Counted from the first letter of the stretch, positions 44,183 to 53,167 are shown. The stretch: 64,000 nucleotides of DNA from Phreatobacter sp. (GCF_027532945.1 NZ_JAPZTZ010000013.1:62001-126000); one strand, 5' to 3'. Notes: generated by a model from the sequence alone, not told the origin. Translations and numbers: made by a program.

Positions 44183-45388
44183 TCAACGCGTCGTGCGCGG
44201 CGGCGTCGCGGGTGCAGCGGGAGCCGCGTCGGCTGCAGCCGCCGGCGGCGCGGTGCCGCCGCCAGTGCTCGCCGCCTCGCCGCGTTCGCGCTCGATCCGG
44301 CGCCAGTTGGCGACATTGCGGTTGTGCTGCTCCAGCGTCTCGGCGAAGGCGTGGCCGCCGGTGCCGTCGGCGACGAAGAAGATCTCGCGGTGCCGAGCCG
44401 GATTGGCGACGGCCTCCATGGCAGCACGGCCGGGATTGCCGATCGGGGTCGGGGGCAGGCCGTCGATCTGATAGGTGTTGTAGGGCGTCAGGCGCTGGAT
44501 ATCGGACTGGCTGATGGGCCGGCCAAGGGCGCCGCGGCCGCCGACAATGCCATAGATGATGGTCGGATCCGACTGCAGGCGCATCGGGCGCGGCAGGGTC
44601 AGGCGGTTGATGAAGACGCCGGCGACGCGCGGGCGCTCCTCCGCCTTGCCGGTCTCTTTCTCGACGATAGAGGCGAGCGTGACGAGTTCCTCCGGCGTGC
44701 GCAGCGGCAGGTCGGGCCGGCGGCGCGCCCAGATTTCCTGCAGGCGACGCTGCTGCTCGCGGGTCATCATGTCGACGATCTGCTGCCGGGTCGTGCCGCG
44801 GGTGAAGCGGTAGGTGTCGGGCAGCAGCGAGCCCTCGCGGGGGATGCGCGCAATTTCGCCGGTGAGCACGTCGTTGTCGCGCAGGCGGCCGACGATCTGC
44901 TCGGAGGTCAGGCCCTCGGGAATGGTGACGCGATACTCGATGGCCTTGCCCTCGAGCACGATGGCGAGGGCCTCGGCGGTCGAGGCGCCCTTGGGGAAGA
45001 GATACTCGCCCCACTTCAGGTCGCTGCGCACCCCATAGAGCTGGACGGCGGCCGAGAAGAGCAGCGCGCTGTCGATGACGCCGTTGCGCTCCAGCGTCTG
45101 GGCGACGGTCTCGGCAGTCGAGCCACGCTCGATGAAGACGGCACGGTCCTGCTGCAGCGGTCCGGGCGCGATGAAGGCCTGGCGGGCATAGAGGAAGGCG
45201 GCCATGCCGCCGACCAGCACCACCAGCGCGATGGTGACGATGAGATTGCCGATGACGACCCACTGATTCCGCGCATGGCGCGAGGCCGGCGGCGGCGGCG
45301 GGGCCGCTTCCGGCTCAAGGGCCGCCCGGGGCGACTTCATGGCCTGGCGGGGCCCGTTCTGCGGGGCGTTGCCGGGGGTATCGCTCAT
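44183..45388 (-). CDS. mltG: Endolytic murein transglycosylase MltG
   Basis: Membrane-anchored enzyme that cuts nascent glycan strands and sets their length. The 401-residue protein has a cytoplasmic Pro/Ala-rich tail, one transmembrane helix (about 44-66) and the YceG domain with TIPEGLTSEQIVGRL, the catalytic Glu in LASIVEKETG, and INRL-LPRPMRLQSDPTIIYG in the later half. The C-terminal 40 residues are low-complexity Ala/Pro. ATG 45388 (MSDTPGNAPQNG) is the first good start. It lies downstream of fabF, as in many alphaproteobacteria. Confidence 0.94.
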   Translation of the reverse strand: MSDTPGNAPQNGPRQAMKSPRAALEPEAAPPPPPASRHARNQWVVIGNLIVTIALVVLVGGMAAFLYARQAFIAPGPLQQDRAVFIERGSTAETVAQTLERNGVIDSALLFSAAVQLYGVRSDLKWGEYLFPKGASTAEALAIVLEGKAIEYRVTIPEGLTSEQIVGRLRDNDVLTGEIARIPREGSLLPDTYRFTRGTTRQQIVDMMTREQQRRLQEIWARRRPDLPLRTPEELVTLASIVEKETGKAEERPRVAGVFINRLTLPRPMRLQSDPTIIYGIVGGRGALGRPISQSDIQRLTPYNTYQIDGLPPTPIGNPGRAAMEAVANPARHREIFFVADGTGGHAFAETLEQHNRNVANWRRIERERGEAASTGGGTAPPAAAADAAPAAPATPPRTTR

Positions 45389-45467
45389 GTCGCTGCGCTC
45401 GGCTCGGGATATCGCATCACCGGGGTGAGTGATGCGCAGGGAATGTGGCGAAAGGCGGGTTTCCGCC

Positions 45468-46727
45468 TTATGCCGCGGCCCGGAAGATGACCGAGGCGTT
45501 GGTGCCGCCAAAGCCGAAGGAGTTCGACAGCACGGTCTCGATCGACCGCTTGCGCGCCGCATGCGGCACGAGGTCGATCGCGGTCTCGACGGCGGGATTG
45601 TCGAGGTTCAGCGTCGGCGGTGCGACCTGGTCGCGGATGGCGAGGATGGAGAAGATCGCCTCCACCGCGCCGGCGGCACCGAGGAGATGGCCGATCGACG
45701 ACTTGGTCGAGGACATGGAGATCTTCGAGGCGGCATTGCCGACCAGGCGCTCGACGGCGCCGAGTTCGATGCCGTCGGCCATGGTCGAGGTGCCGTGGGC
45801 GTTGATGTAATCGATGTCGGCGGCGGTGATGCCGGCGCGCTTGATGGCCGCGGACATGCAGCGATAGGCGCCGTCGCCATCCTCGGACGGGGCGGTGATG
45901 TGATGGGCATCGCCCGACAGGCCGTAGCCGATGACCTCGGCATAGATCTTCGCGCCGCGCGCCTTGGCGTGCTCGTATTCCTCCAGCACGACCATGCCAG
46001 CGCCCTCGCCCATGACGAAGCCGTCGCGGTCGCGGTCATAGGGACGCGAGGCGCGGGTCGGCTCGTCGTTGAAGGTGGTGCAAAGCGCGCGGCAGGCGGC
46101 AAAGCCGGCGAGCGAGAGGCGGCTGATCGGCGATTCGGTACCGCCGGCCACCATGACATCGGCATCGCCAAAGGCGACGAGGCGGGCGGCGTCGCCAATG
46201 GCATGGGCGCCCGTGGAGCAGGCGGTGACCACCGCGTGGTTCGGGCCCTTCAGGCCGTGGGCGATGGAGACATAGCCGCCGGCGAGGTTGATGAGGCGGC
46301 CGGGGATGAAGAAGGGCGAGATGCGGCGCGGACCCTTGTCGCGCAGGATGAGGGCGGCTTCCGCGATGCCGTCAATGCCGCCGATGCCAGAGCCGATGAG
46401 GACGCCGGTGGTGTTCTGCTCGTCGGAGGTCTTCGGGTGCCAGCCGGCATCGTCGAGAGCCTGCTTGGCGGCGCACATGGCGAAGACGATGAACTCGTCG
46501 ACCTTGCGCTGCTCCTTCGGCTCCATCCAGTCGTCGGGATTGAAGGCGCCGGCGCCCTCGCGGGGGATCTGGCAGGCGATCTTGGCGGCGATGTCGGAGA
46601 CGTCGAAATGCTCGACCTTCTTGGCGCCGCTCTCACCCTTGATCAGCCGCGACCAGGTTTCCTCGACACCGCAGCCGAGCGGGGTCAGGAGCCCCATGCC
46701 GGTCACAACCACCCGCCGCATCATCAT
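45468..46727 (-). CDS. fabF: Beta-ketoacyl-[ACP] synthase II
   Basis: Elongates acyl chains by condensing acyl-enzyme with malonyl-ACP. The 419-residue protein has the active-site Cys in VTACSTGAHAIG, His in NAHGTSTMADG and His in SIGHLLGAAGAVE. Three consecutive ATG codons occur at 46727, 46724 and 46721; the usual sequence begins at the last (MRRVVVTGMG). It follows acpP on the same strand. Confidence 0.97.
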   Translation of the reverse strand: MMMRRVVVTGMGLLTPLGCGVEETWSRLIKGESGAKKVEHFDVSDIAAKIACQIPREGAGAFNPDDWMEPKEQRKVDEFIVFAMCAAKQALDDAGWHPKTSDEQNTTGVLIGSGIGGIDGIAEAALILRDKGPRRISPFFIPGRLINLAGGYVSIAHGLKGPNHAVVTACSTGAHAIGDAARLVAFGDADVMVAGGTESPISRLSLAGFAACRALCTTFNDEPTRASRPYDRDRDGFVMGEGAGMVVLEEYEHAKARGAKIYAEVIGYGLSGDAHHITAPSEDGDGAYRCMSAAIKRAGITAADIDYINAHGTSTMADGIELGAVERLVGNAASKISMSSTKSSIGHLLGAAGAVEAIFSILAIRDQVAPPTLNLDNPAVETAIDLVPHAARKRSIETVLSNSFGFGGTNASVIFRAAA

Positions 46728-46823
46728 GCCACCCCGTTTTCCGCCCCGGTGAAAGAAAAGCCGGAGACGCTCTCAGCTCCCCGGCCCTTCGGTCGTCACA
46801 ATCGATGTCGACTGTCGCTCAGA

Positions 46824-47063
46824 TCAGGCGTTGGTCGCCTTGTCGAGGAACTTGATCGCGTCGCCGACGGTCAGGATCGTCTCGGCGGCGTCGTCCGGGA
46901 TCTCGACGCCGAACTCCTCCTCGAACGCCATCACGAGCTCGACGGTGTCGAGGCTGTCCGCCCCGAGGTCGTCGATGAAGCTCGCGGTGGGGACGACCTT
47001 CTCGGCCTCGACGCCGAGCTGTTCCACGACGATCTTCTTCACGCGTTCAGCGGTATCGCTCAT
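46824..47063 (-). CDS. acpP: Acyl carrier protein
   Basis: Carries growing acyl chains on a phosphopantetheine arm attached by AcpS, which is also in this window. The 79-residue acidic protein has the DSLD motif with the modified Ser37 ([14 protein letters not shown]). It lies between fabG and fabF. The 199 bases before it probably include a dedicated promoter, since acpP needs high expression: the minus strand there contains CTTGGG and GATAGAG about 17 bases apart. Confidence 0.98.
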   Translation of the reverse strand: MSDTAERVKKIVVEQLGVEAEKVVPTASFIDDLGADSLDTVELVMAFEEEFGVEIPDDAAETILTVGDAIKFLDKATNA

Positions 47064-47262
47064 TGAATTATCCTCGTTTCATCCGATGGTGAGCCACCGC
47101 TCTCGATCGGATGCGGTGTGCGGCTGTCGTATGGTGTGCAGGTGGCGTGCCGCTCCGCCGTGAATTCCGGATCGTCTGGGAAGCCCCCCTGCCGAACCCA
47201 AGGCTCTCTATCACAGGCCCAAGGGTTTTGCCAGCGGGTGCCCCCAAACGTCAAAAGCTCAA

Positions 47263-48000
47263 TCAGATCATAGCCATACCGCCATTCACATGAAGTGTCT
47301 GGCCGGTGACGTAGGCAGCCTCTTCCGAGGCCAGATAGACGGCGGCGGCGGCGATTTCCGCGGCGCGGCCAAGACGGCCAGCGGGCACGCGCGAGAGGAT
47401 CGTCTCCTTCTGCTTGTCGTTCAGCACGTCGGTCATCGCCGTCTCGATGAAGCCGGGAGCAAGGCAGTTCACCGTGACGTTGCGGCTCGCGACCTCGGCG
47501 GCGAGCGACTTCGACATGCCGATCATGCCGGCCTTGGAGGCGGCGTAGTTGCCCTGGCCTGGATTGCCAGTCACGCCGACCACCGAGGTGATGGAGATGA
47601 TGCGGCCCCAGCGCTTGCGCATCATCAGCTTGGCGGCGGCGCGGGTCAGGCGGAACGTCGCCGTGAGGTTCACCGCGATGACCTGGTCCCACTCCTCGTC
47701 CTTCATGCGGATGAAGAGGTTGTCGCGGGTGATGCCGGCATTGTTGACGAGGATGTCGAGGCCTCCCATGGCCTTTTCCGCTGTTGGCACCAGAGCCTCG
47801 ACCTCCTCGATGGAGGACAGGTTGGTCGGCACGACATGGGCGCGCTCGCCGAGCTTGCCGGCAAATTCCTCCAGCTTCTCGCGCCGGGTGCCGGAGAGGG
47901 CGACGGTCGCGCCGCGCGCATGCAGCGCCTCGGCGATGGCGCCGCCGATGCCGCCCGTGGCGCCGGTGACGAGGGCGGTCTTGCCGGTGAGGTCGAACAT
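47263..48000 (-). CDS. fabG: 3-oxoacyl-[ACP] reductase
   Basis: NADPH-dependent reduction of 3-ketoacyl-ACP. The 245-residue short-chain dehydrogenase has TGATGGIGGAIA for cofactor binding, NNAGITRDNLFIRM, the catalytic Ser (ITSVVGVTGN) and the YAASKAG pair, and ends TLHVNGGMAMI as FabG proteins do. It lies 23 bases downstream of fabD. Confidence 0.96.
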   Translation of the reverse strand: MFDLTGKTALVTGATGGIGGAIAEALHARGATVALSGTRREKLEEFAGKLGERAHVVPTNLSSIEEVEALVPTAEKAMGGLDILVNNAGITRDNLFIRMKDEEWDQVIAVNLTATFRLTRAAAKLMMRKRWGRIISITSVVGVTGNPGQGNYAASKAGMIGMSKSLAAEVASRNVTVNCLAPGFIETAMTDVLNDKQKETILSRVPAGRLGRAAEIAAAAVYLASEEAAYVTGQTLHVNGGMAMI

Positions 48001-48023
48001 GATCCTGGCTCCGTGAAGGGCGG

Positions 48024-48968
48024 TCAGCCGCGCGCGGCCTTGAAGGCGGCGACGTCGTCGGGCGTGCCGATGGCGGTGCCGGTGGCGCCGTCGGCAATGC
48101 GCTTGACGAGGCCGGAGAGCACCTTGCCCGACCCGATCTCGTAGAAGGTGGTGACGCCGGCCCCGGCCATGGTGGCAACGCATTCACGCCAGCGCACCGT
48201 TCCGGTGACCTGTTCGACCAGACGGCGGACGATCTCGGCCGGATCGGTGATGGGCGCCGCCAGCACGTTGGCGACGACAGGAACGGCGGGGGCGCGAACC
48301 TCGACCTTGGCGAGGGCCTCGGCCATGGCATCGGCGGCCGGCTGCATCAGCGCGCAGTGGAACGGCGCGGAGACGGGCAAGGGAATGGCGCGCTTGGCGC
48401 CCTTGGCCTTGGCGAGTTCGCAGGCCCGCTCCACGGCCGCCTTGTGGCCGGAGATGACGACCTGGCCACCGCCATTGTCGTTGGCGGCCTGGCACACTTC
48501 GCCCTGCGCGGCCTCGGCGGCCACCGCCGCCACGGCATCGAACTCAAGGCCGAGAATGGCGGCCATGGCGCCGGTGCCGACCGGGGTGGCGGCCTGCATG
48601 GCGTTGCCGCGGATGCGCAGGAGCCGCGCCGCATCGGCGATGGAGAAGGTGCCGGCGGCGGCGAGCGCGGAATACTCACCGAGCGAGTGGCCGGCGACGA
48701 AGGCGGCGTCACGCTTCAGGTCGAGACCGGCCTCGGCTTCCAGCACGCGGATGGTGGCGAGCGAGACGGCCATCAGCGCCGGCTGGGCATTCTGGGTGAG
48801 GGTGAGGGTCTCGACCGGCCCGTCCCACATGATCGCGGAGAGCTTCTCGCCGAGGGCGGCGTCGACTTCGTCGAAAACCGCGCGGGCGACGGGGAAGGCT
48901 TCGGCAAGGGCCTTGCCCATGCCGACGGCCTGGCTGCCCTGGCCGGGAAAGGTGAATGCGGCTGACAT
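48024..48968 (-). CDS. fabD: Malonyl-CoA:ACP transacylase
   Basis: Loads malonate onto ACP. The 314-residue protein has the opening FTFPGQGSQAVGMG, the nucleophile Ser in GHSLGEYSALAAAG and the catalytic His in PVSAPFHCALM. ATG 48968 (MSAAFTFPGQG) has GGACCGGTCC upstream; a longer frame to 49016 is less likely. It is the first gene of the minus-strand fabD-fabG-acpP-fabF-mltG-yicC-gmk series. Confidence 0.96.
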   Translation of the reverse strand: MSAAFTFPGQGSQAVGMGKALAEAFPVARAVFDEVDAALGEKLSAIMWDGPVETLTLTQNAQPALMAVSLATIRVLEAEAGLDLKRDAAFVAGHSLGEYSALAAAGTFSIADAARLLRIRGNAMQAATPVGTGAMAAILGLEFDAVAAVAAEAAQGEVCQAANDNGGGQVVISGHKAAVERACELAKAKGAKRAIPLPVSAPFHCALMQPAADAMAEALAKVEVRAPAVPVVANVLAAPITDPAEIVRRLVEQVTGTVRWRECVATMAGAGVTTFYEIGSGKVLSGLVKRIADGATGTAIGTPDDVAAFKAARG

Positions 48969-49110
48969 GGACCGGTCCTCGCGACGCCCTTCAGACAAGG
49001 TGCGCGGGACTGGCATCGGGGCGCGCCGGAGTCAAGCGATGGGCCCGGTTTCCACGCCGAACAGCCGTGGAGAAGCCGATGGGGCGCTTGCCAAGCCCGC
49101 CCCGCACCCA

Positions 49111-49131
49111 TAATGTTATGTTGTAACATTA
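49111..49131. promoter_or_regulatory. Zur-like palindromic operator
   Basis: A perfect dyad, TAATGTTA - tgttg - TAACATTA, stands out as AT-rich in GC-rich DNA. It agrees with alphaproteobacterial Zur boxes, which centre on GTTATA-like arms with ATAAC partners. It lies just upstream of a COG0523 GTPase of the kind often repressed by Zur. The right arm (TAACATT) could also act as the -10 element. Confidence 0.7.
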
Positions 49132-49146
49132 CTCATGAGACGCCGA

Positions 49147-50370
49147 ATGTCGCGCGAGCACCGCCTCCCCGTCACCGTCCTCTCCGGCTTCCTCGGCGCC
49201 GGCAAGACGACGCTGCTGAACCACATCCTCAACAATCGCGAGGGTCGGAGGGTGGCCGTCATCGTCAATGACATGTCGGAGGTGAACATCGACGCAGACC
49301 TGGTGCGGGATGGCGGCGCCAACCTGTCGCGAACGGAGGAGACACTGGTCGAAATGACCAATGGCTGCATCTGCTGCACGTTGCGCGACGACCTTCTGAC
49401 CGAGGTTCGTCGCCTCGCAGCCGAAGGACGTTTCGATTACCTGCTGATCGAGGGGACCGGGATCGCCGAGCCGCTGCCGATCGCGGCGACATTCTCGTTC
49501 CGCGATGAGGAGGGCCGCGCGCTTGAGGATGTGGCGCGGCTCGACACGATGGTGACGGTCGTCGATGCCATCAACCTTGTGAGGGATTTCGGCAGCCGCG
49601 ATGTCCTCTCCGACCGCGGCGAGACGGCGGGTGATGGCGACTTGCGAACGCTGGCCGACCTGCTGACCGACCAGATCGAGTTTGCGGACGTTGTGATCGT
49701 CAACAAGGTCTCGGACGTCACGCCCCATCAACGCGACCTCGTGCTCAAGGTCGTGCGTGCCCTCAATCCTGACGCCCGCGTGATCGAGACCGACTTCGCC
49801 AAGGTGGATCTGGACGCGGTTCTCGACACCGGCCACTTCGACCACGAGAAGGCCGAGACGCATCCGCTCTGGGCCAAGGAACTCTACGGCTTCAAGGATC
49901 ACGTGCCGGAAACGGAGGAATACGGCATCTCGTCCTTCGTCTACCGGGCGGCGCGGCCCTTCGACCCCCTCGCCTTCGACGCCTTCCTCAAGCGGACCTG
50001 GCCGGGCCTGATCCGCGCCAAGGGACATTTCTGGCTGGCGACCCGGCCGAACTGGTGCGGCGAGCTGTCGATCGCCGGGGCGGTCTGCCGGACCTCGGCC
50101 ATGGGCTTCTGGTGGATCGCCGTGCCCAAGGCGCGCTGGCCGCAATCGGAGGAATGGCGCGAGATGGTCAAGCGCCACTGGCACCCCGTCTATGGCGACC
50201 GGCGGCAGGAACTCGTCTTCATCGGGACAGGCATGGATGAGGTCGCGATGCGGTCCGCGCTCGACGCCTGCCTGCTGGGGCGCGCCTCGTCGACGCGGTT
50301 CGATGCGGACGCTTTCGCCGGACTGCCGGACCCCTTCCCGGCCTGGCGGCGCGAGGCCGAGGCCGCCTGA
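49147..50370 (+). CDS. COG0523/CobW family GTPase, predicted zinc chaperone
   Basis: A P-loop GTPase of 407 residues. It has Walker A GFLGAGKT (14-21), the metal-binding CxCC motif in NGCICC (73-77), the guanine-specificity NKVS segment, and the CobW C-terminal domain (about 300-400). Members of this group deliver zinc to client proteins when zinc is scarce; cobalt or nitrile-hydratase roles are alternatives. ATG 49147 was preferred over ATG 49135 because the operator ends at 49131 and leaves no room for promoter, leader and ribosome site before 49135; family proteins also begin just before [15 protein letters not shown]. The mRNA may be leaderless or nearly so. No His-rich loop is visible. 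Confidence 0.88.
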   Translation: MSREHRLPVTVLSGFLGAGKTTLLNHILNNREGRRVAVIVNDMSEVNIDADLVRDGGANLSRTEETLVEMTNGCICCTLRDDLLTEVRRLAAEGRFDYLLIEGTGIAEPLPIAATFSFRDEEGRALEDVARLDTMVTVVDAINLVRDFGSRDVLSDRGETAGDGDLRTLADLLTDQIEFADVVIVNKVSDVTPHQRDLVLKVVRALNPDARVIETDFAKVDLDAVLDTGHFDHEKAETHPLWAKELYGFKDHVPETEEYGISSFVYRAARPFDPLAFDAFLKRTWPGLIRAKGHFWLATRPNWCGELSIAGAVCRTSAMGFWWIAVPKARWPQSEEWREMVKRHWHPVYGDRRQELVFIGTGMDEVAMRSALDACLLGRASSTRFDADAFAGLPDPFPAWRREAEAA

Positions 50371-50384
50371 GCCGGCACCTGCCG

Positions 50385-51320
50385 TCAGGCCGTCGCTGCC
50401 GCCTCGTGGTGAAGCGTTGCAGCGACGTCGCGGATGAGGCCGCGCAGCCAGACCAACAGGCGGTCGCCGGCACGCAGGTGCGACCAGACCAGCGTGATGG
50501 TCATGGCCGTTTCGGGCAGCGGCGGCTCGCGCAGGACGAGGCCAAAGGGCGCAGCGAAGCGTGACGCGAAGGCATGGGAAAGAGTCGAGACCAGATCGGT
50601 CGCGGCCACCGCCGCCAGCGCCGCGGTGAAATGCGGCGTCACCACCGCGATTCGCCGGCTGATACCCGAGGCGGCAAGCGCCGCGTCAAGATCTGACAGG
50701 CCGTCGCCAAGAATGGCGATGCCAGCATGATCCACCACCGCATAGTCGGCGATGCTGAGCGGCATGTCGGCGAGCGGATGGCCACGTCGCATGACCATCA
50801 CGAGCCGGTCCTGGGCGATGGCCTCGCTGCGCGCCCCCGGCGGCAGGGGCGTCGTCGCCAGCGCGAAGGCAAGATCGAGCCGGCCGGCCGCCATGCGCGG
50901 GATCATGTCCGCGGAATAAGGGACGAGGTGCAGGTCAAGGCCGGGGGCTTCTCGGGCAAGCCGCGCCATCACGGCGGGCATCAGGAGGATCGCCTGCGTA
51001 TCGGAGCAGGCGATGCGCACGGTGCTGCGCGCCCCGGCAGGATCGAAGGCGGGTGGATGAAGCAGGCCGCGCAGGTCCTCCAGCGCCGCGCCCAGAGCCG
51101 GCAGCAGGTCCCGTGACCTCGGCGTCAGGACATAGCCGGCGCCGGTGCGCACCAGCAGCGGATCGCCGAGCAGGTGGCGCAGGCGCGCCAACGTCCGGCT
51201 CATGGCCGGCTGGCTCAGGCCCACCTCCGCCGCGGCATAGGTGACATTGCGCAGCCGGAGCAAGGCCTCGAGAGGCGGAAGAAGATTGAGATCGATACCA
51301 GCTAAATTCGTGTCGCGCAT
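50385..51320 (-). CDS. LysR family transcriptional regulator
   Basis: A 311-residue protein: N-terminal winged helix-turn-helix (LNLLPPLEALLRLRNVTYAA then LSQPAMSRTLARLRHLLGD) and a C-terminal ligand-binding domain (about 95-300). The LNLL-FEALL start and DPLLVRTGAGYVLTPR resemble NodD/NahR-like members. It is divergent from an NAD-binding protein gene, with 77 bases between starts, and LysR proteins usually control such a neighbour. Convergent with the COG0523 gene. Confidence 0.92.
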   Translation of the reverse strand: MRDTNLAGIDLNLLPPLEALLRLRNVTYAAAEVGLSQPAMSRTLARLRHLLGDPLLVRTGAGYVLTPRSRDLLPALGAALEDLRGLLHPPAFDPAGARSTVRIACSDTQAILLMPAVMARLAREAPGLDLHLVPYSADMIPRMAAGRLDLAFALATTPLPPGARSEAIAQDRLVMVMRRGHPLADMPLSIADYAVVDHAGIAILGDGLSDLDAALAASGISRRIAVVTPHFTAALAAVAATDLVSTLSHAFASRFAAPFGLVLREPPLPETAMTITLVWSHLRAGDRLLVWLRGLIRDVAATLHHEAAATA

Positions 51321-51327
51321 AATGATG

Positions 51328-51351
51328 ATGATAACAATGCATTTTCGTCAT
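51328..51351. promoter_or_regulatory. Candidate LysR operator
   Basis: Imperfect dyad ATGA-taac-AATGCATT-ttcg-TCAT between the divergent LysR and oxidoreductase genes, beginning 8 bases from the LysR start codon. The inner AATGCATT is a perfect 8-bp palindrome. Position and symmetry suit autoregulation plus activation of the neighbour, but the sequence has not been matched to a known site. Confidence 0.4.
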
Positions 51352-51397
51352 GACCAGCGCCGGACTACCTTTTGCCCATCGCAAAAGGAGAACGGTG

Positions 51398-52339
51398 ATG
51401 GGCGAGGCGATCGTGGTGTTTGGTTATGGGCCGGTGGGACGGGCGACGGTGGAGCGGCTCGTCGCCGAGGGGCGCAACGTCACTGTCGCGCAGCGGCGGC
51501 GGCCAAATGACCTGGCGGCGGTGGTGCGCTTCGTCGGTTGCGACGTGCTTGACGGGGCGCAAGTGGCGGGGGCCGTGGCCGGCGCCTCCGAGATCGTCGT
51601 CGCCATCGGTTTCGCCTATGATGGGGCCGTCTGGCGCCGCTCGTGGCCGGCCGCCATGGCGAACCTGCTCCATGCCTGCGAGGCGGCCGGCGCGCGCATG
51701 GTGTTCCTCGACAATCTCTACATGTACGGACCGCAGGACCATCCCCTGACCGAGGCGACGCCGCTTACGACCATTGGCGCCAAACCGGCGGTGCGGGCCG
51801 ACCTCACGCGGCAGTGGATGGCCGCTGCCGGTCGCGTGCGGGTGGCGGCATTGCGGGCGCCCGACTTCTATGGGCCGGGGGTCGGCCTGTCCCATCTCGG
51901 CGATGTCGGCTTCGGCGCCATCGCGCGCGGCCGGCGCGCGGTTCTCATCTCGCCGCCCGACATGCCTCACGACTTCGCCTATGTGCCGGACATCGGCCGT
52001 GCGGTGGTGACGCTGCTGGAGGCGCCGGACGATGCCTACGGGCAGGCTTGGCACATGCCCTGCGCGCCCACGACGACGCCGCGACGGATCCTCGAAACCG
52101 GCGCCAGGGCCATCGGCGCGACGGCGCGCGTCAGCGCGGTACCCCTATGGGCCTTGCCGGCGCTTGGCCTCGCGGTGCCCTCCCTGCGGGGGATGGTCGA
52201 GATGCGTTTCCAGTGGGACAGGCCCTACCGGGTCGATGCCAGCAAGTTCACAGCGCGATTCTGGGCGGACGTGACGCCGTTCGAGGTGGGCGCTGCGCAG
52301 ACAGCGCAGGCATTCCGGGACGGGGTCGGGCGCGGCTGA
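51398..52339 (+). CDS. NAD-dependent epimerase/dehydratase family protein
   Basis: A 313-residue extended short-chain dehydrogenase-like protein. The nucleotide-binding motif is VVFGYGPVGRATVERL, with a Tyr in place of the common Ala/Gly, and NLYMYGP lies where YxxxK proteins have the active Tyr, although no YxxxK is seen. Substrate unknown. ATG 51398 has AAAGGAG 7 bases upstream. Under likely control of the divergent LysR gene. Confidence 0.85.
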   Translation: MGEAIVVFGYGPVGRATVERLVAEGRNVTVAQRRRPNDLAAVVRFVGCDVLDGAQVAGAVAGASEIVVAIGFAYDGAVWRRSWPAAMANLLHACEAAGARMVFLDNLYMYGPQDHPLTEATPLTTIGAKPAVRADLTRQWMAAAGRVRVAALRAPDFYGPGVGLSHLGDVGFGAIARGRRAVLISPPDMPHDFAYVPDIGRAVVTLLEAPDDAYGQAWHMPCAPTTTPRRILETGARAIGATARVSAVPLWALPALGLAVPSLRGMVEMRFQWDRPYRVDASKFTARFWADVTPFEVGAAQTAQAFRDGVGRG

Positions 52340-52357
52340 TACCGCGCCGACGCCGCC

Positions 52358-52633
52358 TCAGTGCCCGGGACGATCGGTAATCATGACAACAAGCTCTTCG
52401 CCTTCGAAACAGACGATCTCGGTGGCGCCGACCGGCGTCTCAGGCTCCGGCAAATCCATGTCGCCGCGGGCGATGGCGGCAACCAGGGCCCGGCCGAGCG
52501 AGCGGCGGGCGCCGTCATCTTCCGCGAAAACGCCAAGCTCCTCGCAGGTCCTGGCGAACTTGCGCTTCATCCGGGTGACATCCTCGCCGGTGAAGAGGCA
52601 GGCGGGAGCGGCAGTGTGGACGACAGGCGACAT
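52358..52633 (-). CDS. Small hypothetical protein (91 residues)
   Basis: Contains a helical, basic middle (GEDVTRMKRKFARTCEELGV) and a C-terminal part with hydrophobic strands (ATEIVCFEGEELVVMITD). GGGAGGG lies 5 bases upstream of ATG 52633, which supports translation. I recognise no family. Convergent with the epimerase-like gene. Confidence 0.55.
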   Translation of the reverse strand: MSPVVHTAAPACLFTGEDVTRMKRKFARTCEELGVFAEDDGARRSLGRALVAAIARGDMDLPEPETPVGATEIVCFEGEELVVMITDRPGH

Positions 52634-52708
52634 GGTGACCCTCCCGGTTTCGACGTCAACGCGATCTGTTGCAGAATGTTGCAATGGATCACGGCGAAAT
52701 TGGGTCGG

Positions 52709-52903
52709 TCATCCGGCCTGACTGTAGCGCTTCACGGGTTTCGGCGGGGCGCCGCGGGTGAGGTTCTCGGCATCGGGACCGTTCTCGAAGGTCCCGCCGC
52801 CACGCTCATCGCCGCCGGCGCGATCCTCGCCGGCATTGCCGCCGCGACCCCGGTCTTCGGGATAGCCCGGGTCGAGCGGCGTCGTGGGTTTCGATGCGGT
52901 CAT
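52709..52903 (-). CDS. Small hydrophilic, probably disordered protein (64 residues)
   Basis: Rich in Gly, Pro, Asp, Glu and Arg with no hydrophobic core (GYPEDRGRGGNAGEDRAGGD). GGGGAGG 6 bases upstream of ATG 52903 is a strong ribosome site, so translation is likely; a start at 52933 is possible. Short Gly/Asp-rich proteins of this kind recur in Hyphomicrobiales without assigned function. It is upstream of the 91-residue gene on the same strand (75-base gap). Confidence 0.5.
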   Translation of the reverse strand: MTASKPTTPLDPGYPEDRGRGGNAGEDRAGGDERGGGTFENGPDAENLTRGAPPKPVKRYSQAG

Positions 52904-52967
52904 GGCGTCCTCCCCGTTCCGGTGCCATGACAACCGCGCGGTGCAGCGGCAGTTCCGGACCCTCGGG

Positions 52968-52996
52968 CTTGAATCCTCGCGACTTTCGCGTATAAG
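52968..52996 (+). promoter_or_regulatory. Sigma70-type promoter of the rpsF operon
   Basis: CTTGAA (52968-52973) and TATAAG (52991-52996) are separated by exactly 17 bases, with transcription expected from about 53003. This leaves a leader of about 165 bases before rpsF. Confidence 0.7.
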
Positions 52997-53002
52997 GCCG
53001 CC

Positions 53003-53167
53003 TTCGCTTTCGTCGGCCGGTGGCTGAACGGACGGCAGGTCAACCTGCAGGCGGGTTTCAAGCCCCTCCGTCGTCCGGTGTCTCCGCCTTCGAGAAACTG
53101 TCGGGCCTGTCCAGGCTCGGGGGGCTTCGCGCCGCTGAAAGCGTCACTCGAACCGGAGACAGGCCGA
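53003..53167 (+). promoter_or_regulatory. Structured 5' leader of rpsF
   Basis: A leader of about 165 bases containing several inverted repeats, for example GCAGG-tcaa-CCTGC (53035-53048) enclosed by GGACGG (53030-53035 region) and CCGTC/GTCC (53068-53077). In other bacteria an S6:S18 complex binds a CCG-containing hairpin in the rpsF leader to repress the operon; several CCG triplets occur here, but I could not verify the precise motif. Confidence 0.35.
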
